Counted from the first letter of the stretch, positions 11,823 to 24,027 are shown. The stretch is DNA of 64,000 nucleotides from Panicum virgatum (GCF_016808335.1 NC_053139.1:20026782-20090781); one strand, 5' to 3'. Notes: a model not told the origin generated them from the sequence alone. Made by a program: numbers and translations.

Positions 11823-12086
11823 GCGAGGCGGAAATGTGGGGCGCAGTCGAGGGGTCTCGACGGGAGCCCTCGAGCGAGGCGGAAACCACCCCGCGGTCCG
11901 AGGGGAGCGTGGATGGGCCGCACCGTGTCGGTGGGCCACGTGTTTGGGCTTCTTTGAGTCCTTTTCTTTCTTCCAGATCGGAGGGAGGCCGTGGGCCTTT
12001 GTGGGCCCAGTTGCCTTAGCATGTGTTTGTGTTTTAAAGCGATCTTACTACCCCGATTAGGGTGTCCCTAATCGTGGTACCCGACA

Positions 12087-13030
12087 GGATTGATCCCGGG
12101 CTGGTGCACAAAGCCCGCTGGCTAAGATGGATGACTCCACTGGTCCCACTTTTGCAGCGAGGAATGCAGGATTCGGAGCCTCTGCGAGGTCACCTTCCGT
12201 TGGCTCGGGGCTGATCCTTAGGATATTGAGCAACTCCAGTTGTGTTACCAGGTGCATTGTGGCTTTTTCTTTGTTAGCTCTTTTGTAGTACTGAAGTACT
12301 CAACAATGCGACTTGTTCTGTTAGAGCCCGAGCTTTTGGTGCAACTTTTGTGTTAGTTCATGATCTTTTGATGTAAATGTTGGCTCATCTTGCAGCATAC
12401 TTCAATGCAAATCGAACTGATTCGCAAAATTCAGTGCAAATTGCAATGCTGGATGTGCAAATTGTCTTTTGGAGTTGGATGCGGTTCCTGTGACGGTTCC
12501 TGTGAATTGGCTATTTGATTTGATTTGATTTGCAAACTTGAGTTGAATTTGCACACAAGAAACGGTTCCTGTCACATCAGTCCCTCTAATAATGGGGCAC
12601 TGACGAGTGGACCCGGTCCCATTCGTCAGTGTCCTCCACCGAAAACAAATGTAAGACCCATCACAGGTGTTGAATGTGGGTCCCACTCCTCCTTGACCCT
12701 TCCCATTATATATAAGCGAAACTGCCGCCGCTTCTCCTTCCTTCTCCGCCCTTTCTCGCTGTTCATTACTTCATTTCCTCCCAAGTCCCAAACTGTCCCA
12801 TCGCCAGAAAACCCCACTCCATCTCCGACCATTGGTGAGGATGCACCCATCAAAGATGCAGGCACTAGACGCCCGATACCGTTTCATTCAGAGCGCAGCC
12901 ACCCCGCAGGCAGAGGCGCCGACGCGTAGCTCCACCTCGGTGGAGTCGTCGAACCGTACGGCCATGGCGAGGCGTGTGCAGACGGCGAGGCGATCTGCAA
13001 TGGTGAGACGTCTAGCATCGGCGAGGCATG
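12087..13030. repeat. Old repeat copy between TE1 and element A
   Basis: The first ~330 bp are clearly similar to 20369-20700, for example the shared run caccttccgttggctcgg and the shared caggtgcattgtggctt, so they are two copies of one repeat. The homology fades after about 12430. The rest holds a short promoter-like region with a small open frame cut by LTR A. I do not recognise the source. Confidence 0.55.
12707..12715 (+). promoter_or_regulatory. TATA box of a gene start truncated by element A
   Basis: TATATATAA preceded by GC-rich sequence and followed by a pyrimidine-rich leader (cttctccttccttctccg), typical of plant core promoters. About 130 bp on, ATG at 12841 opens a short basic frame (arginine, alanine and serine rich) that runs into the LTR beginning at 13031. 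No family is recognised, so the gene could be spurious. Confidence 0.35.
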
Positions 13031-14306
13031 TGTTGACGGTCACTAACGACCAATTTTGACCATCAACTCCTGCACAAAAAGGAACCAATATGTGGAATAA
13101 ATGCTAGGATAGATTTATTTACTAACGAATTCCACAGATGATGTTCTAGAATGTGTGCAGGTGATTTTGAGCTAATTTTGCAGCATAATGGTGAGGTTTG
13201 GTCCAAGACACGATGTTCCAGCAAATCAGGACACGACACGTGTCAGAATATGGAGTAGAGGGCCCACCAGAGCAAGAAACCAGCGCAACAGAAGCCAATC
13301 TCCGTGCCATTGACAAGTGGGCCCAGGAAGTGACCCACAGGCCAAAGTGCAAGGTCGGTGGGCCCACTGGGGGTTCGGCCGACCAAGCAGGCCGGCCGAC
13401 CAACCCGTGGGCCCCACCGCCTTCAGGTTCCACGTGGAGGTCTCCCATTGGCTGCTGATGGCGGTTTGATGAGGCTCGGCTATAGCTCACCCCGTGGCTC
13501 CCTCCTATAAATACAAGGGGGGGGTAGAGGAATGAAACACACACACATCACACCCTCTCAACTCACCTTTCTCCCTTGGAGCTTGAGGCCTTCATCCTAG
13601 ATGCTTAGGTAGACTAGGAGGTGTAGAAGAAGAGGAGGAGAGTGAGGAGGAGTCGGGGGAAGTGCCAGGTCTGTCGGCACTCTTCTCCGCTTGTACCTCG
13701 ACGGATGCTTATTCGGTTGTAAGTGTTCGAGACTTTCTTTGTTTGTTTATTTGAAATTAGAGTTTAAATCACAAGTTATCATCTCTGCCTTATATTAGTT
13801 GATGTGTATGCTAGCGAGTAGCATTTGATCTTAGCTTAAGACCCCGGATAGAAAAGGGTAGTCTTGGCAGGGCTAAGGTTAGTAGGGAAAGGCGTAGACG
13901 TAGTGTCTAGGCTAGACTATACCACTCTGTTGTCCAATAGTCCCATGGTTTGTAGAGGTAGCCAGCTGGTGGTGACAGCCCTGTTCGAGCCCTAGTAATC
14001 CTCCACGTTCGGATATAGGGTAGAGCACTGTTACTGGAGCTATCGGCTTGTATAAGCCGGTCGAAACCGGTAGCTCGAAGTATAACGGCGACATGATCTC
14101 TTCTTTTAGGCATAGATTCTAGATATAGAAAGTCCTCTCTTATGTCTTCTCCATACCGGCATGTGTGTCCTTGGATGAACCTGAACCCGTAGATAGCGTA
14201 CTCATGTTCCTCAGTGGATACGATACCCTGGAATACTCTTGGGTGAAAGCTACAGCGGTATCCGTGCGCTTGCGGATTTTATTCGTGATGTTGCAAAATA
14301 CCAACA
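13031..14306 (+). repeat. Element A 5' LTR (1276 bp)
   Basis: Begins TGTTGACGGTCACTAACG and ends ...ATACCAACA seven bases before the primer site. Its start is closely similar to the LTRs at 35217 and 41053. A TATA box (TATAAATAC) lies at 13506-13514, and upstream of it are two copies of a cggccgacca motif (about 13374-13402). Confidence 0.88.
13506..13514 (+). promoter_or_regulatory. Element A LTR TATA box
   Basis: TATAAATAC in cctcctataaatacaaggg; the same context recurs in the C LTRs and nearly so in the B LTRs, which supports it as the retrotransposon core promoter. Confidence 0.7.
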
Positions 14307-14313
14307 AGCTTTC

Positions 14314-14331
14314 TGGCGCCGTTGCCGGGGA
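14314..14331 (+). other. Element A primer binding site, complementary to tRNA-Asp
   Basis: TGGCGCCGTTGCCGGGGA, seven bases after the LTR end. It is complementary to the 3' end of plant tRNA-Asp (GTC) as I recall that tRNA. Athila-group elements commonly use this primer. Confidence 0.85.
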
Positions 14332-14418
14332 ACGGTAGATACATTATCTACGGACTCAGTCGTCCTCGTATCTTCTTTTTTTTCTTTTTCCTTGATTCTA
14401 CCTCAACCCCCGCTACCC

Positions 14419-15279
14419 ATGGAGCAGCTATCCCTTTTACAGCTCTCTTCACCCAAGAGCGAGTTTTATGAGCCAGCACCCTCTGCTGACCCAATTCTTT
14501 CTACTAGCTATGAACTCGACTCAGGCTACATAGCCTTTGTTCAGGGAAATTCCTTTTCAGGAAGGGATTGTGAAAATCCCTACCATCATCTACGCGAGTT
14601 CGAGCAACTGTGTTCATGCAAGAAAATTTTAGGCATGACACACGAAACTCTTAAATGGAAATTGTTACCTTTTTCCCTTTCGGGAGAAGCGAAGCAATGG
14701 TACATTCGTGTCGTAGGCTGTGTGAATGGAAGTTGGATTGAACTTCAAGACATATTCTGTTCTGCATTCTTCCTGCTTTCACGAGTATGTGCCTTACAAA
14801 CGGAAATTTTAACTTTCCGTCAGAATGATAAGGAATCAATCGGTGTAGCTTGGGCTAGATTTACCTTATTGGTAAAATCAGGCCCACACTTGTCATTACC
14901 CGAGCATTTGTTGCTCCAGCATTTTTATGCTGGTCTTGACAAGGAGTCTGCACACGATCTCGATCTTACCTCTAGAGGATCTTTCGCTCATCTTACCCCA
15001 ACCGAGAGTAGGGAAGTCCTCGACAATATTTTGGACAGAACCTCTTTCGTTTGTATCCACGAGCCAGTCCCCACAGAGCCCGAGATGCGTCAAGCGGAGC
15101 CTTCAGAAATCGAATCGGAACCCTCTGAAAGCCAATCAATAGATTCGATCTATGAGACCGCCCCTGAACATAAATCCGAAACATCAGAGGAGGAAGACCC
15201 TCTACCTCCGGAGTTTCTCCGAAGTATCGAGCCGGATGTCTTTGAAGATTTCGGCAATACCTCAAGATACTTCTGCTAG
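14419..15279 (+). pseudogene. gag: Element A gag
   Basis: ATG at 14419 follows the primer site by about 90 bp; the open frame itself begins inside the LTR, which cannot be the true start. The capsid-like part contains HLREFEQLCSC, WKLLPFSLSGEAKQWY and SIGVAWARFTLLVKS, wording found in Athila-type gag. The C-terminal third is acidic and Ser/Glu/Pro rich. The frame stops at 15277 (TAG), and a frameshift before 15351 separates it from pol. The related proteins of B (31149-33044) and C (36775-38686) share this layout. Confidence 0.8.
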
Positions 15280-15350
15280 AGCGACCACCAAGTCCTATCA
15301 CTCCTACGGATCCCTTAGAGGAGAATTTTCTTCGAGAGACGATTCAAGAG

Positions 15351-18300
15351 TTGACAACACTGATTAGCAATGAATGGCTGCGGGAAGGAGAATCATCCTT
15401 ATCTCCAATCTATCTAAACTCTCCCTCCTCATCATTCCGTTGCCGTCTCCAAGATCAAAATATGGACGCTCTCTATAGTCCCGCTGTTGGAGCTAATCTC
15501 ATGTCAGATGAGTTTGCCTTAACCTTTCTAGACAAACTCATTCCGACAAACAGATAGCTCAAGAGACCTTCAGGTTCTCTTATGAGCAGCTACGGGATAA
15601 TCACCGATGTGCCATTTTGGCACAATGATATTAAAATCCGTTTGAACTTCCATATCTTCGAAGATCTCAACTTTGATTTCTTGATAGGACATCCCCTTAG
15701 GGCCCTCTTTATGGATGTTCCTAAAGACGGATGTTTAAACATCAAGTTAGGGAAGGACACATTCCTTATCCCTATGGATTGAGCATTGACATGCTCAGTT
15801 GAAGATCTCCCCATTCCAGAGCCAATCGAGGAAATAATGGCCACTCCCACTTTCGAGTCTTTTGACTCGGACCTCGAGGGGGATATCGAGGAAATGCCGG
15901 AAGAGGTCAGCGATGCAGAAGAAGACTCCGGTGAAACTTCTGAACTACTCGCGACTGAGAAGCCATCACGACCTCCGATTGAGCTAAAGCCTTTACCTTC
16001 TGGGCTTAGATACGCCTTTCTGAATAGCGATGTAGAGTCTCCCGTAATCATTAGTGACAAACTCTCAGAAGAGGAGATGAATAAGCTCATCACTGTTTTA
16101 GAGAAGCATCGATCAGTCCTAGGCTATACCCTATAAGACCTCAGGGGCATCAGTCCTACCCTTTGCACCCACCGAATTCCATTGGATCCCACAATAGCAC
16201 CTTCTAGGGAACCCCAAAGAAGGTTGAACAATGCTATGAGGGAGGTGGTAAAGAAAGAGGTTCTCAAACTCCTAGATGCCGGAATTATCTATCCTGTTCC
16301 GCATAGTGAGTGGGTAAGACTAGTTCAAGTTGTGCCCAAGAAAGGAGGCATGACGGTGGTGGAAAATAGCAAGAACGAGCTAATTCCCCAATGAACCATC
16401 ACGGGATGGAGGATGTGTATAGATTACAGAAAACTCAACAAGGCCACTAAGAAGGATCACTTCCCACTACCTTTCATCGATGAGATGTTAGAGCGGTTGG
16501 CAAAGCATTCCTACTTCTGTTTCCTTGATGGTTATTCTGGTTACCATCAAATACGCATCCATCCCGAAGATCAAAGCAAGACTACGTTCACATGCCCTTA
16601 TGGAACATATGCCCACTGACGAATGTCGTTTGGGCTATGTTACGCACCCGCATCATTCCAAAGGTGCATGATGTCCATTTTCTCTGACATGATCGAAGAA
16701 ATTATGGAAGTTTTCATGGATGACTTCTCGGTCTATGGAACAACTTTTGATCATTGTCTAGAAAATTTGGACAGAGTCTTGCAGAGATGCCAAGAGAAGG
16801 ACCTGATCCTCAACTGGGAGAAATGCCAGTTCATGGTCCGTGAAGGCATCGTTTTAGGACACTTAGTGTCCGAAAGAGGGATAGAGGTGGATAAGGCGAA
16901 GATTGAAGTCATTGAACAACTTTCGCCTCCCATCAATGTGAAAGGAATCAGAAGCTTCCTTGGCCATGCCGGGTTCTATCGAAGGTTCATCGCTAACTTC
17001 TCCCAGATCGCTAGACCCCTCACAAGTCTTCTTGCCAAGGATGTTCCTTTCCAATTCACAGATGAGTGCCATAAAGCCTTTGACACTCTCAAAAAGGCAC
17101 TCATCTCAGCTCCAATCATTCAACCCCCAGATTGGAAGCTCCCGTTCGAGATCATATGTGATGCAAGTGACTATGCGGTGGGGGCCGTACTTGGTCAGAC
17201 CAAGGATAAGAAGCATCATGCGATCGCGTACGCAAGCAAGACACTCACTGGAGCTCAGCTTAATTATGCCACAACAAAAAAAGAGCTCCTAGCAGTTGTC
17301 TTTGCTATCGACAAGTTTAGGTCCTATTTAGTGGGTACGAAGGTCATCGTCTATACAGACCATGCCACACTCAAGTACCTCTTCACTAAGAAGGACGCTA
17401 AATCGAGGTTGATCAGATGGATTCTTCTGCTTCAAGAGTTTGATTTGGAAATTAAAGATAAGAAAGGAGTAGAGAATTCAGTGGTGGATCATTTATCGCG
17501 CATGACCAATACAAATACCCAAGACCCACCGATAAATGACATCCTACGGGATGACATGCTTCTTAAAGTAACAGCTTCGCACCCCTGGTATGCGACTATC
17601 GTGAACTTCATGGTTTCGGGGTATATACCCCCAGGGGAGAGCAAAAAGAAGTTAGTTCAAGAGAGCAGACGCCACCTAAGGGATGCACCATATCTATACC
17701 GAGTCTGTGTAGATGGGTTACTCAGACGTTGCGTACCTATGGCAGAAGGACAAAAGATCATAGAGAAATGCCATGCAACACCATATGGAGGTCACTATGG
17801 TGTATTTCGCACTCAAGCGAAAATCTGGCAGAGCGGTTTCCATTGGCCATCTTTGTATGAAGATACAAAGAACTTCATACGCAGATGTCCAAACTGCCAG
17901 AGGCATGGAGGGATCACAGCTCACGATTTAATGCCCCTAAACTACAATCTTCAAGTCGAACTTTTTGATGTCTGGGGTATTGATTACATGGGACCTTTTG
18001 TAAGATCCCAAGGATGCGAGTATATCCTGGTCGCTGTAGACTACGTCTCCAAATGGGTCGAAGCTATGCCATGCAAAGCTGCAGATGCGAAGCATGCCGG
18101 TAAGATGTTCCATGAGATTATCTTTCCAAGGTTTGGCATACCACGGATGGTAATAAGTGACGGAGGGTCACACTTCATTGACTCAGCCTTCCGGAACTTT
18201 CTCAAGGAACTAGGGACAAGACACAACATCGCGACTCCATATCACCCTCATACCAGCGGTCAAGCAGAAACATCTAACAAGCAAATCAAGAATATTCTGC

Positions 18301-18790
18301 AGTAGGCCGTGAATGAGATGGGGAGGGGATGGAAGCTGAAATTACCAGATGCACTATGGGCATACCGTACAAGCATACAAGACACCAATTGGAATGTCAC
18401 CCTATCAGCTTGTCTAGGGGAAAACTTGCCACTTACCCGTAGAGCTGGAGCACAGAGCGCACTGGGCTATCCGGAGGTGGAACACATATCTTAAAATAGC
18501 CGGAGAGTACCGGAAGCGCCAGATCTCGGAACTAGAGGAATGGAGAGATAAAGCTTATCATAGTGCCTCGATCTACAAAGGAAGAACCAAGAGATGATAA
18601 GTGATTGAAGCCCAAGAACTTCAAACCCGGAGACAAGGCGTTGCTCTTTAATTCTAGGGTCAAGTTATTTGGTCATGGGAAGCTACGTAGTAAATGGCAA
18701 GGACCATACCAGGTCATCGACACATCACCACATGGAGCCATCATGATACAAGATGACGAGGGTAACACCTATAAGGTAAACGGTCAATGA
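15351..18790 (+). pseudogene. pol: Element A pol: protease relic, reverse transcriptase, RNase H, integrase
   Basis: One phase is kept from 15351 to 18494, broken by stops at 15555, 15780, 16134, 16392, 16617, 18303 and 18492; the integrase tail (18605-18790) is in another phase. The protease-like part (about 15460-15760) lacks the D-S/T-G triad (SPAVGANLM stands there). Reverse transcriptase shows CIDYRKLN, FLDGYSGYHQI and catalytic FMDD (about 16713-16724). RNase H shows [12 protein letters not shown]. Integrase shows the HHCC finger (CPNCQ), [16 protein letters not shown] and SGQAE, then GDKALLFNSRV and a KVNGQ end. Athila-type; not functional. Confidence 0.9.
15936..16149 (+). repeat. 214-bp direct repeat, first copy (in pol)
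   Basis: Matches 19966-20179 over exactly the same length with scattered substitutions and no indel. This copy lies in its natural place between the protease relic and reverse transcriptase. Confidence 0.9.
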
Positions 18791-19190
18791 CTCAAGCTTT
18801 TCCTAGACCATAATAAAGCTCTTGATGAGGAGATAGACGTGATTGACATAGTCGATCCCGTACTTATATCTAAAAAGAGCCATATAGGCCAAAAGGGCAG
18901 GTGGGCCCATCCTACCTCTAAAACACCTGACCCCACCTGCTGACCCGCGCAAGCTGGGGCCCAGCCTGGTTCGGCCGAACCTGGGCCATCTCCTGTGAAG
19001 CCCAGTTTCGGTGCACGGCCTCCTTGACCCACCTAGAGTCCAATTCCGTGAGGGGCGACGGTGTTTCGCGATGAGAAAAGGAGTCTCGTACCCTTCTTCT
19101 TCTCTACAGAAACCCTAAACTCCACACCTTGTTTCCATCTATCCCCCAAAACCTCCATTGATTCCAACAGCATCCCACCATCATCAACCC

Positions 19191-19972
19191 ATGGCCGGCA
19201 AAGGAGAACCCAAAACCATAGCCACCACACCGGCCATGACTCCTCCATCGACTCTTCCAGCAAACAACACCCCAACTCCTGCAACTGAAGCGACAATGGA
19301 AGATGTGGCGACCTTTGTGCAGCCCCTAGCCATGGTCCCGGCCGAGGGGAACAGCGGAGGACCGAAGGGCGCCACCCTCCGGTCGGCCGACCTGCCTGGT
19401 CGGTCGACCAGTGGGCGTGACATCCAGCGCCCCCGCTTCGCTGCATGTTCCCCCTCGCCTCTCAAGATTGCGAGATCCAGGGCACGAGCGCGTAGTCCCT
19501 ATGGAAGGCCGTCCAAAGAAGCTCCGGCCCTATCGAGGCTGATAGTACAACAGCTTTTCAAAGATGGAGCGGCAATAGGATCACCAGTGCCACCTCAGAC
19601 TGCACGGGTTGCTCCTGTGCCACAGAAGAGCGCTCCGGAGGCTGCACAGGGGGCAACCTCAACATGGACTCCAGACGCTCAGAGGAGGAGCACTGCCGCC
19701 AGTCCTTCGCCGAAGAAGACCAGATCTCAGTCTTCGCCTGCAAAGCCTAAGGACGACATGACTTCAGAGGGACCCACCATCGCCAACCTCACCGCAATGG
19801 TCCAGCAGCTACGCCTGGAGAATAGGCATCTCGAGGACTAGCTTGCGGAGAGGAAGATCGAGGTGGAAGAGCTTCGGGATGACCTACGTCTTCTGCGGAG
19901 AGGGTTGAGCGCTAAGATGAAGCGCTTGTTTGAGGCTACGGGTCACAAGGCCTCTATTAGGAGTCACTTCTG
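19191..19972 (+). pseudogene. Extra 3' ORF of element A, function unknown
   Basis: ATG at 19191 opens a Pro/Ala/Thr-rich, partly basic protein (MAGKGEPKTIATTPAM...) with SPSPLK and SPSPKK-like basic serine motifs. Its C-terminus is a coiled coil (LRLENRHLED and, past a TAG at 19839, LAERKIEVEELRDDL). It lies where Athila elements carry a third ORF (env-like in some). I see no signal peptide or membrane segment, so an envelope role is not supported. A pyrimidine tract ending tcttctctacag at about 19110 could be a splice acceptor for a subgenomic RNA. The end is cut by the misplaced repeat at 19966. Confidence 0.5.
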
Positions 19973-20179
19973 AACTGCTCGTGACTGAGAAACCATCACG
20001 ACCTCCGATTGAGCTAAAGCCTTTACCTTCTGGGCTTAGATACGCCTGTCTGAATAGCGATGTAGAGTCTCCCATAATCATTAGCGACAAACTCTCAGAA
20101 GAGGAGACGAATAAGCTCATCGCTGTTTTAGAGAAGCATCGATCAGTCCTAGGCTATACCCTATAAGACCTCAAGGGCA
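19966..20179 (+). repeat. 214-bp direct repeat, misplaced second copy
   Basis: A piece of the protease/RT linker that belongs 4 kb upstream. It stands at the broken 3' end of element A, directly before the old flanking sequence. It probably arose by illegitimate recombination or template switching between two copies. Confidence 0.85.
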
Positions 20180-21074
20180 GGACCGCGGAGGTGGCAGATG
20201 ACGACCCGGTGATCGTCGTTTGTAGCGACCGCTGGGTTTCGGGTCCATGCGTGCACCCCTTCGCGATGCTGTGGATGTTTGTGTGGCCTCCCAACTTCCC
20301 ACAGTCGGCCCCCGTGCCTAGGCTAGTGCCTCGCGACGACGATCACCAGTGCGCGTCCCCGCGTTGGGGATGGATCACGGGCTTGTGTGGCGCTCCAGCT
20401 GGCCGCGATGGATGGCTCCACTGGTCCTACTTCTGCAGCAATGAATCCAGGATTCAGAGCCTCTACGATGACACCTTCCGTTGGCTCGGGACTGTTCCTT
20501 AGGATATGGAGCAACTCCAGTATTTTTGGCAGGTGCATTGTGGCTTTTCTTTTGTTAGATCTGTTTGTAGTACTGAACAATGAGACTTTTTCTGTTAGAG
20601 CCCGAGCTTTTGGTGCACGTTTTCTATTAGTTCCTGATCTTTTGATGTAAATGTTGGCTCCTCTTGCAGCCTATTTCAATGCAAATCCAACTAATTTGCA
20701 AAATTCAGTGCAAATTGAAAATGGATGGCAGATAGCAATATCAGTTCACAGCTCACAGCACTAACTTGACCCTGAGTTCATACGAGTAGCATCAATTCAA
20801 AGCATTTAGTGCATGTGACTTCGTCCCTGATTGGTTACGTTCAAAATTTTCCTTGCCAAAACTCATAACATGACTCAATTTGTTGGATTCCAAGAATAGT
20901 AGCCCACCTCAAAAAGTACTTTTGCAATATTTTGCCCTACCCTAGTTATGGCAAGTCAAAATTTGGAATTGAACCAATCACTCTGTGGCAGAACCGCCAG
21001 AATTAATCTACATTTAATGCGTAAACCATTACTAATACTCCTAAAATGGTTAATACGCACTTAATTTGACAGTC
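20180..21074. repeat. Old flanking repeat, left part of duplicated block
   Basis: 20369-20700 resembles 12087-12430, and 20645-20826 resembles 28055-28205, so this belongs to a family with at least two copies in the window. A frame at 20180-20502 reads like a protein end (tryptophan-rich, stop at about 20500), but I do not recognise it and the same region in the other copy is not open. 20827-21074 has no counterpart in the copy at 28 kb. Confidence 0.5.
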
Positions 21075-21346
21075 TGTCGGGTAAAATCCCGATAAAACCA
21101 CTGTATTTCGGATCGAAACAACATACCTCACTCGAAGGTGAGCCCAGAGATTACAATAACCATAATATAACTTTAACAGTACAAGTTATTATAAACTAGG
21201 TTTTGAGAATTTAGATGAGGTACCTCAGAAGTTAAAAGAAGAACACGGCAACTAGCGACGATATATGACATCATGATGAAGCCCATACATGACGTCAATC
21301 TCACAAACATTCCCAGAGTTACCTGAAAACAATGTTAAAAGCAAGA

Positions 21347-21366
21347 CTGAGTATACTAATACTCAG
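21347..21366 (-). other. Conserved LTR hairpin
   Basis: Minus strand CTGAGTAT-tagt-ATACTCAG, an 8-bp perfect stem with a 4-base loop. It sits at the same place in the LTR as the TGAGTAC-gttt-GTACTCA hairpin of element E; the closing C-G pair there is T-A here. Confidence 0.7.
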
Positions 21367-24027
21367 CAAGGCTTACCCGACTAAGGGTATAACATAGCCC
21401 TTTAACTAGACATGCAAGGCTTGTGAAGGCTCTGGAGTTTATTTTGCTGAAAAGCAATAAAGAGTAGGTCCTTGATTTCAAGTTTTAGCTGTCAGATTCT
21501 AGTTTATTAACCATTCTAGGTTTGCACCCATCTATACAAACATGGTAGAAAACTTATTTGCATTCAACAAGATTGAAGTATCACCTTTGTTTCACTTCTT
21601 ACTCTATGTGGCAAAGAGATTAAGCAGTCTCATTTCATCGTGAGAGGCGGACGATTCTGAGTCGAAATTCAACCCTGCAAGGATAAACCTAGCACACACG
21701 CTTGAAGTACCGTTGGGTCACTCCAAAACCGTTGAGTCACTCCAAAGCAACCTTTGGCTTTTCTTTCCGGTTCATGGATCAGGGCCACTCTCCCCGACTA
21801 TAGGGCTCTCTCACTCGTCCCACAGGGCACTTTCTCTCGTCCCATAGGGCACTTTACCTCGTCCCTCATAGTCGTAATTGTAGCGCTACTTAACATAATT
21901 TTTCCATATTATTCATTTTATTCCTAAAAGAGAGTGGTAGGTATGTCCACTTGCCGGGCCGAGAAGTTACTAGGCTTGCCGCGTACCATATTTACGGCAT
22001 GTGGCTAGTACTTTCAAACGCTTAACCACCGCTACCACACACTGCGGCCTTAGCAAATTCATGTACACAGACGGATTACCGATGAAGAGGTTGACCAAAT
22101 CCGTCCATGGTCCTTATAGTGATTGCGAGAAAGTAAACAATCAACTCCTATAAATCTCGCGAGAGACAGGAAATCCCTCGACTTTTATCGGTCCTATTAG
22201 CAAAGCATCTAGTCGAACTCTATTTCTAGTGTTCAAACAATAGGCACCTATAATTATGCATCTAAGGTTTTCATTCAACTCCAATAACTTAAATGAATAA
22301 AAACAGTAAGTGGCATAATTTGAAATAATAGGATTATGCACCGGGGCTTGCCTTTAGAAGAGTCTAAAGAGTTAGTAGACTTCAGCTCTTCTGAATCGAA
22401 GTTCGGAACTTCAGTTAATTCCACGATGTTGGTTGGACGCCATGTAGTTTACTTTCGGACTCCGGATTCACGTTCAGGTCTTCATTATCTTCCGTAACAT
22501 TGACTTAACTTCGGAAATATCATCGTCTGGCTCCCGGATGAATTCGTACGTTCCATTGACTAGCGATATTATTTCTATATGCAATGCAATAGTTGAAATT
22601 AGTGAAGTTCTTGAGTATAGCTTTCCTTCACTAAATAGCTGGTTTTCAAAATAGCTCAAGTCAAGAAGGCAATCATTTCACTTCCTACTTACCGGGCAGA
22701 CATTTATGGAGTAGAAGACAACAAAACAAACTTCATGAAATAGCATGGCTGGCTATTTTAAGCAACACAGAGTGGTGCCAATCAAAAGAAGTTAAACATC
22801 TCAGACCTCAAAACAAACATGGCATGACAATCATATGGTAACTAGGATGGGATTTACATCCACCTAAATTATGGTGAACAAACTCTAAACTAGGAACAAG
22901 CCTTACAAAACAAACATGGATCAAGCATTAAATATCAAAATATTTAAGAACTCATACTAGAATCTAGTATTGATCCCACAAATATTATACAGCCCTACTC
23001 ATAGCATGAACAACACATGGTCCAAAAATCATAAGCAACACAAGATTGGAACAGAAAATATAAATAAAGCATGAATTTTTAAGCATTTTGATAAAACACA
23101 TGAAATAACAAGAAAAATTAAAGAATTAAGGCTCAAATTTTTACAGTAAAACTAGCATCATATGTTCTTTCTACCATAAAAATTTCAAGGCATGACATGA
23201 CTCCAAACATTAATTATTTAAAAGACAAGAACAACTAGGCTTAAAATACTTTTAAAAATAAATCTATTTTTGCAGCAAAAAAATTTAACTAAAACATGTC
23301 ATATTATGATTTCAGAAGATAGATATTTTAAAAATGATTGCAAAAAGTATTTATTTTCTATTTTAGGATTTTTCTACTAGTTTCTAGGATTTTTCAAAGT
23401 TTACTGCAAAAAGAAAACCAAAATTGCAGATGGGTCCCTAGCTTTTGCACTGGGGTCCCTGGAACACTTTTAAATCTAACAAACAGGCCCTTGGCCGGTG
23501 TAGGGAACAGAGGAGCGATGGCCAGCCTGTTTCCCAGCGAAGGGCTCACCGGCGGCGAGGCCCCGGGGTGGAGAAGCTAAAGAAGGTCAGTGCGCACCTA
23601 ATGGAGGTCTCGTGGTGCGGAGAGGTGCTCGGGAGCGGCGGCTCCACGGAGCAGGGCGGGCTGCGGCGGCGCTGTACCGTGGTAGGGGTGCTCTGGCGGG
23701 GCAAGGAGGAGGGAAGTGGGCCGAGGAGCATTACTGATGCAAGGCGAAGCTAATGGTGGGCTCGAATTGGGTGGAGAGATCCCGGAGCTAAGAGCTCCAC
23801 GGCGAGCAGATGGCCGCCGGCGGGTCGAGCCATGGAGGCGGCGCTCTGGTGAGGGATGGTGGCGGGGATCGGGCGTGGGAGCATCCAGGGGAGGTAGAGA
23901 AGGACGTGGAGTGTTCAATTTGGGCAGTGGAGGGCCGGGGATGGTGGTTCCACTGCGGCCGGCGAGCGGCGGCGCTATGGTGGTCGGCGGCCCTTGCTTG
24001 GTGTTGTGAGAATAGGGAGAGCTCGGC

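Larger units (their letters stand above)
1..12086 (-). mobile_element. TE1: Tat-type Ty3/gypsy LTR retrotransposon, 3' LTR outside the window
   Basis: Read on the minus strand the order is 5' LTR (12086-10542), tRNA primer site, gag, protease, reverse transcriptase, RNase H, a second RNase H, integrase, then a 4-kb tail with an oppositely oriented spliced gene. A second archaeal-type RNase H and an extra ORF in the 3' region are hallmarks of the Tat lineage (Grande and RIRE2-like elements of grasses); that is family knowledge, the domain order is seen here. The 3' LTR and right target duplication fall left of base 1, so the full length is unknown (over 12 kb). All frames carry stops or frameshifts, so this copy is dead. 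Confidence 0.9.
10542..12086 (-). repeat. TE1 5' LTR (1545 bp)
   Basis: Bounded by the inverted termini TGTCGG (10542-10547 on the plus strand) and CCGACA (12081-12086), with the primer site adjoining the inner end. Contains a TATA box, three 49-bp tandem repeats and GC-rich U3 sequence. The partner LTR is outside the window, so the ends are inferred from the termini and the primer site. Confidence 0.8.
13031..20179 (+). mobile_element. Element A: Athila-type Ty3/gypsy retrotransposon lacking its 3' LTR
   Basis: Order: 5' LTR, tRNA-Asp primer site, gag, protease relic, reverse transcriptase, RNase H, integrase, an additional 3' ORF, then an abrupt end. The LTR and primer site are of the same superfamily as B, C and D here. 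The pol wording ([25 protein letters not shown] near the integrase end) is typical of the Athila branch. No 3' LTR follows; instead a 214-bp piece of the protease/RT linker is repeated and the old flanking repeat resumes at 20180. Many stops show it is inactive. Confidence 0.88.

Noticed and set aside
19191..19972. Element A 3' ORF as an envelope gene
   Set aside because: Position fits, but there is no signal peptide or transmembrane segment; it is a Pro/Ala/Ser-rich protein with a coiled coil.
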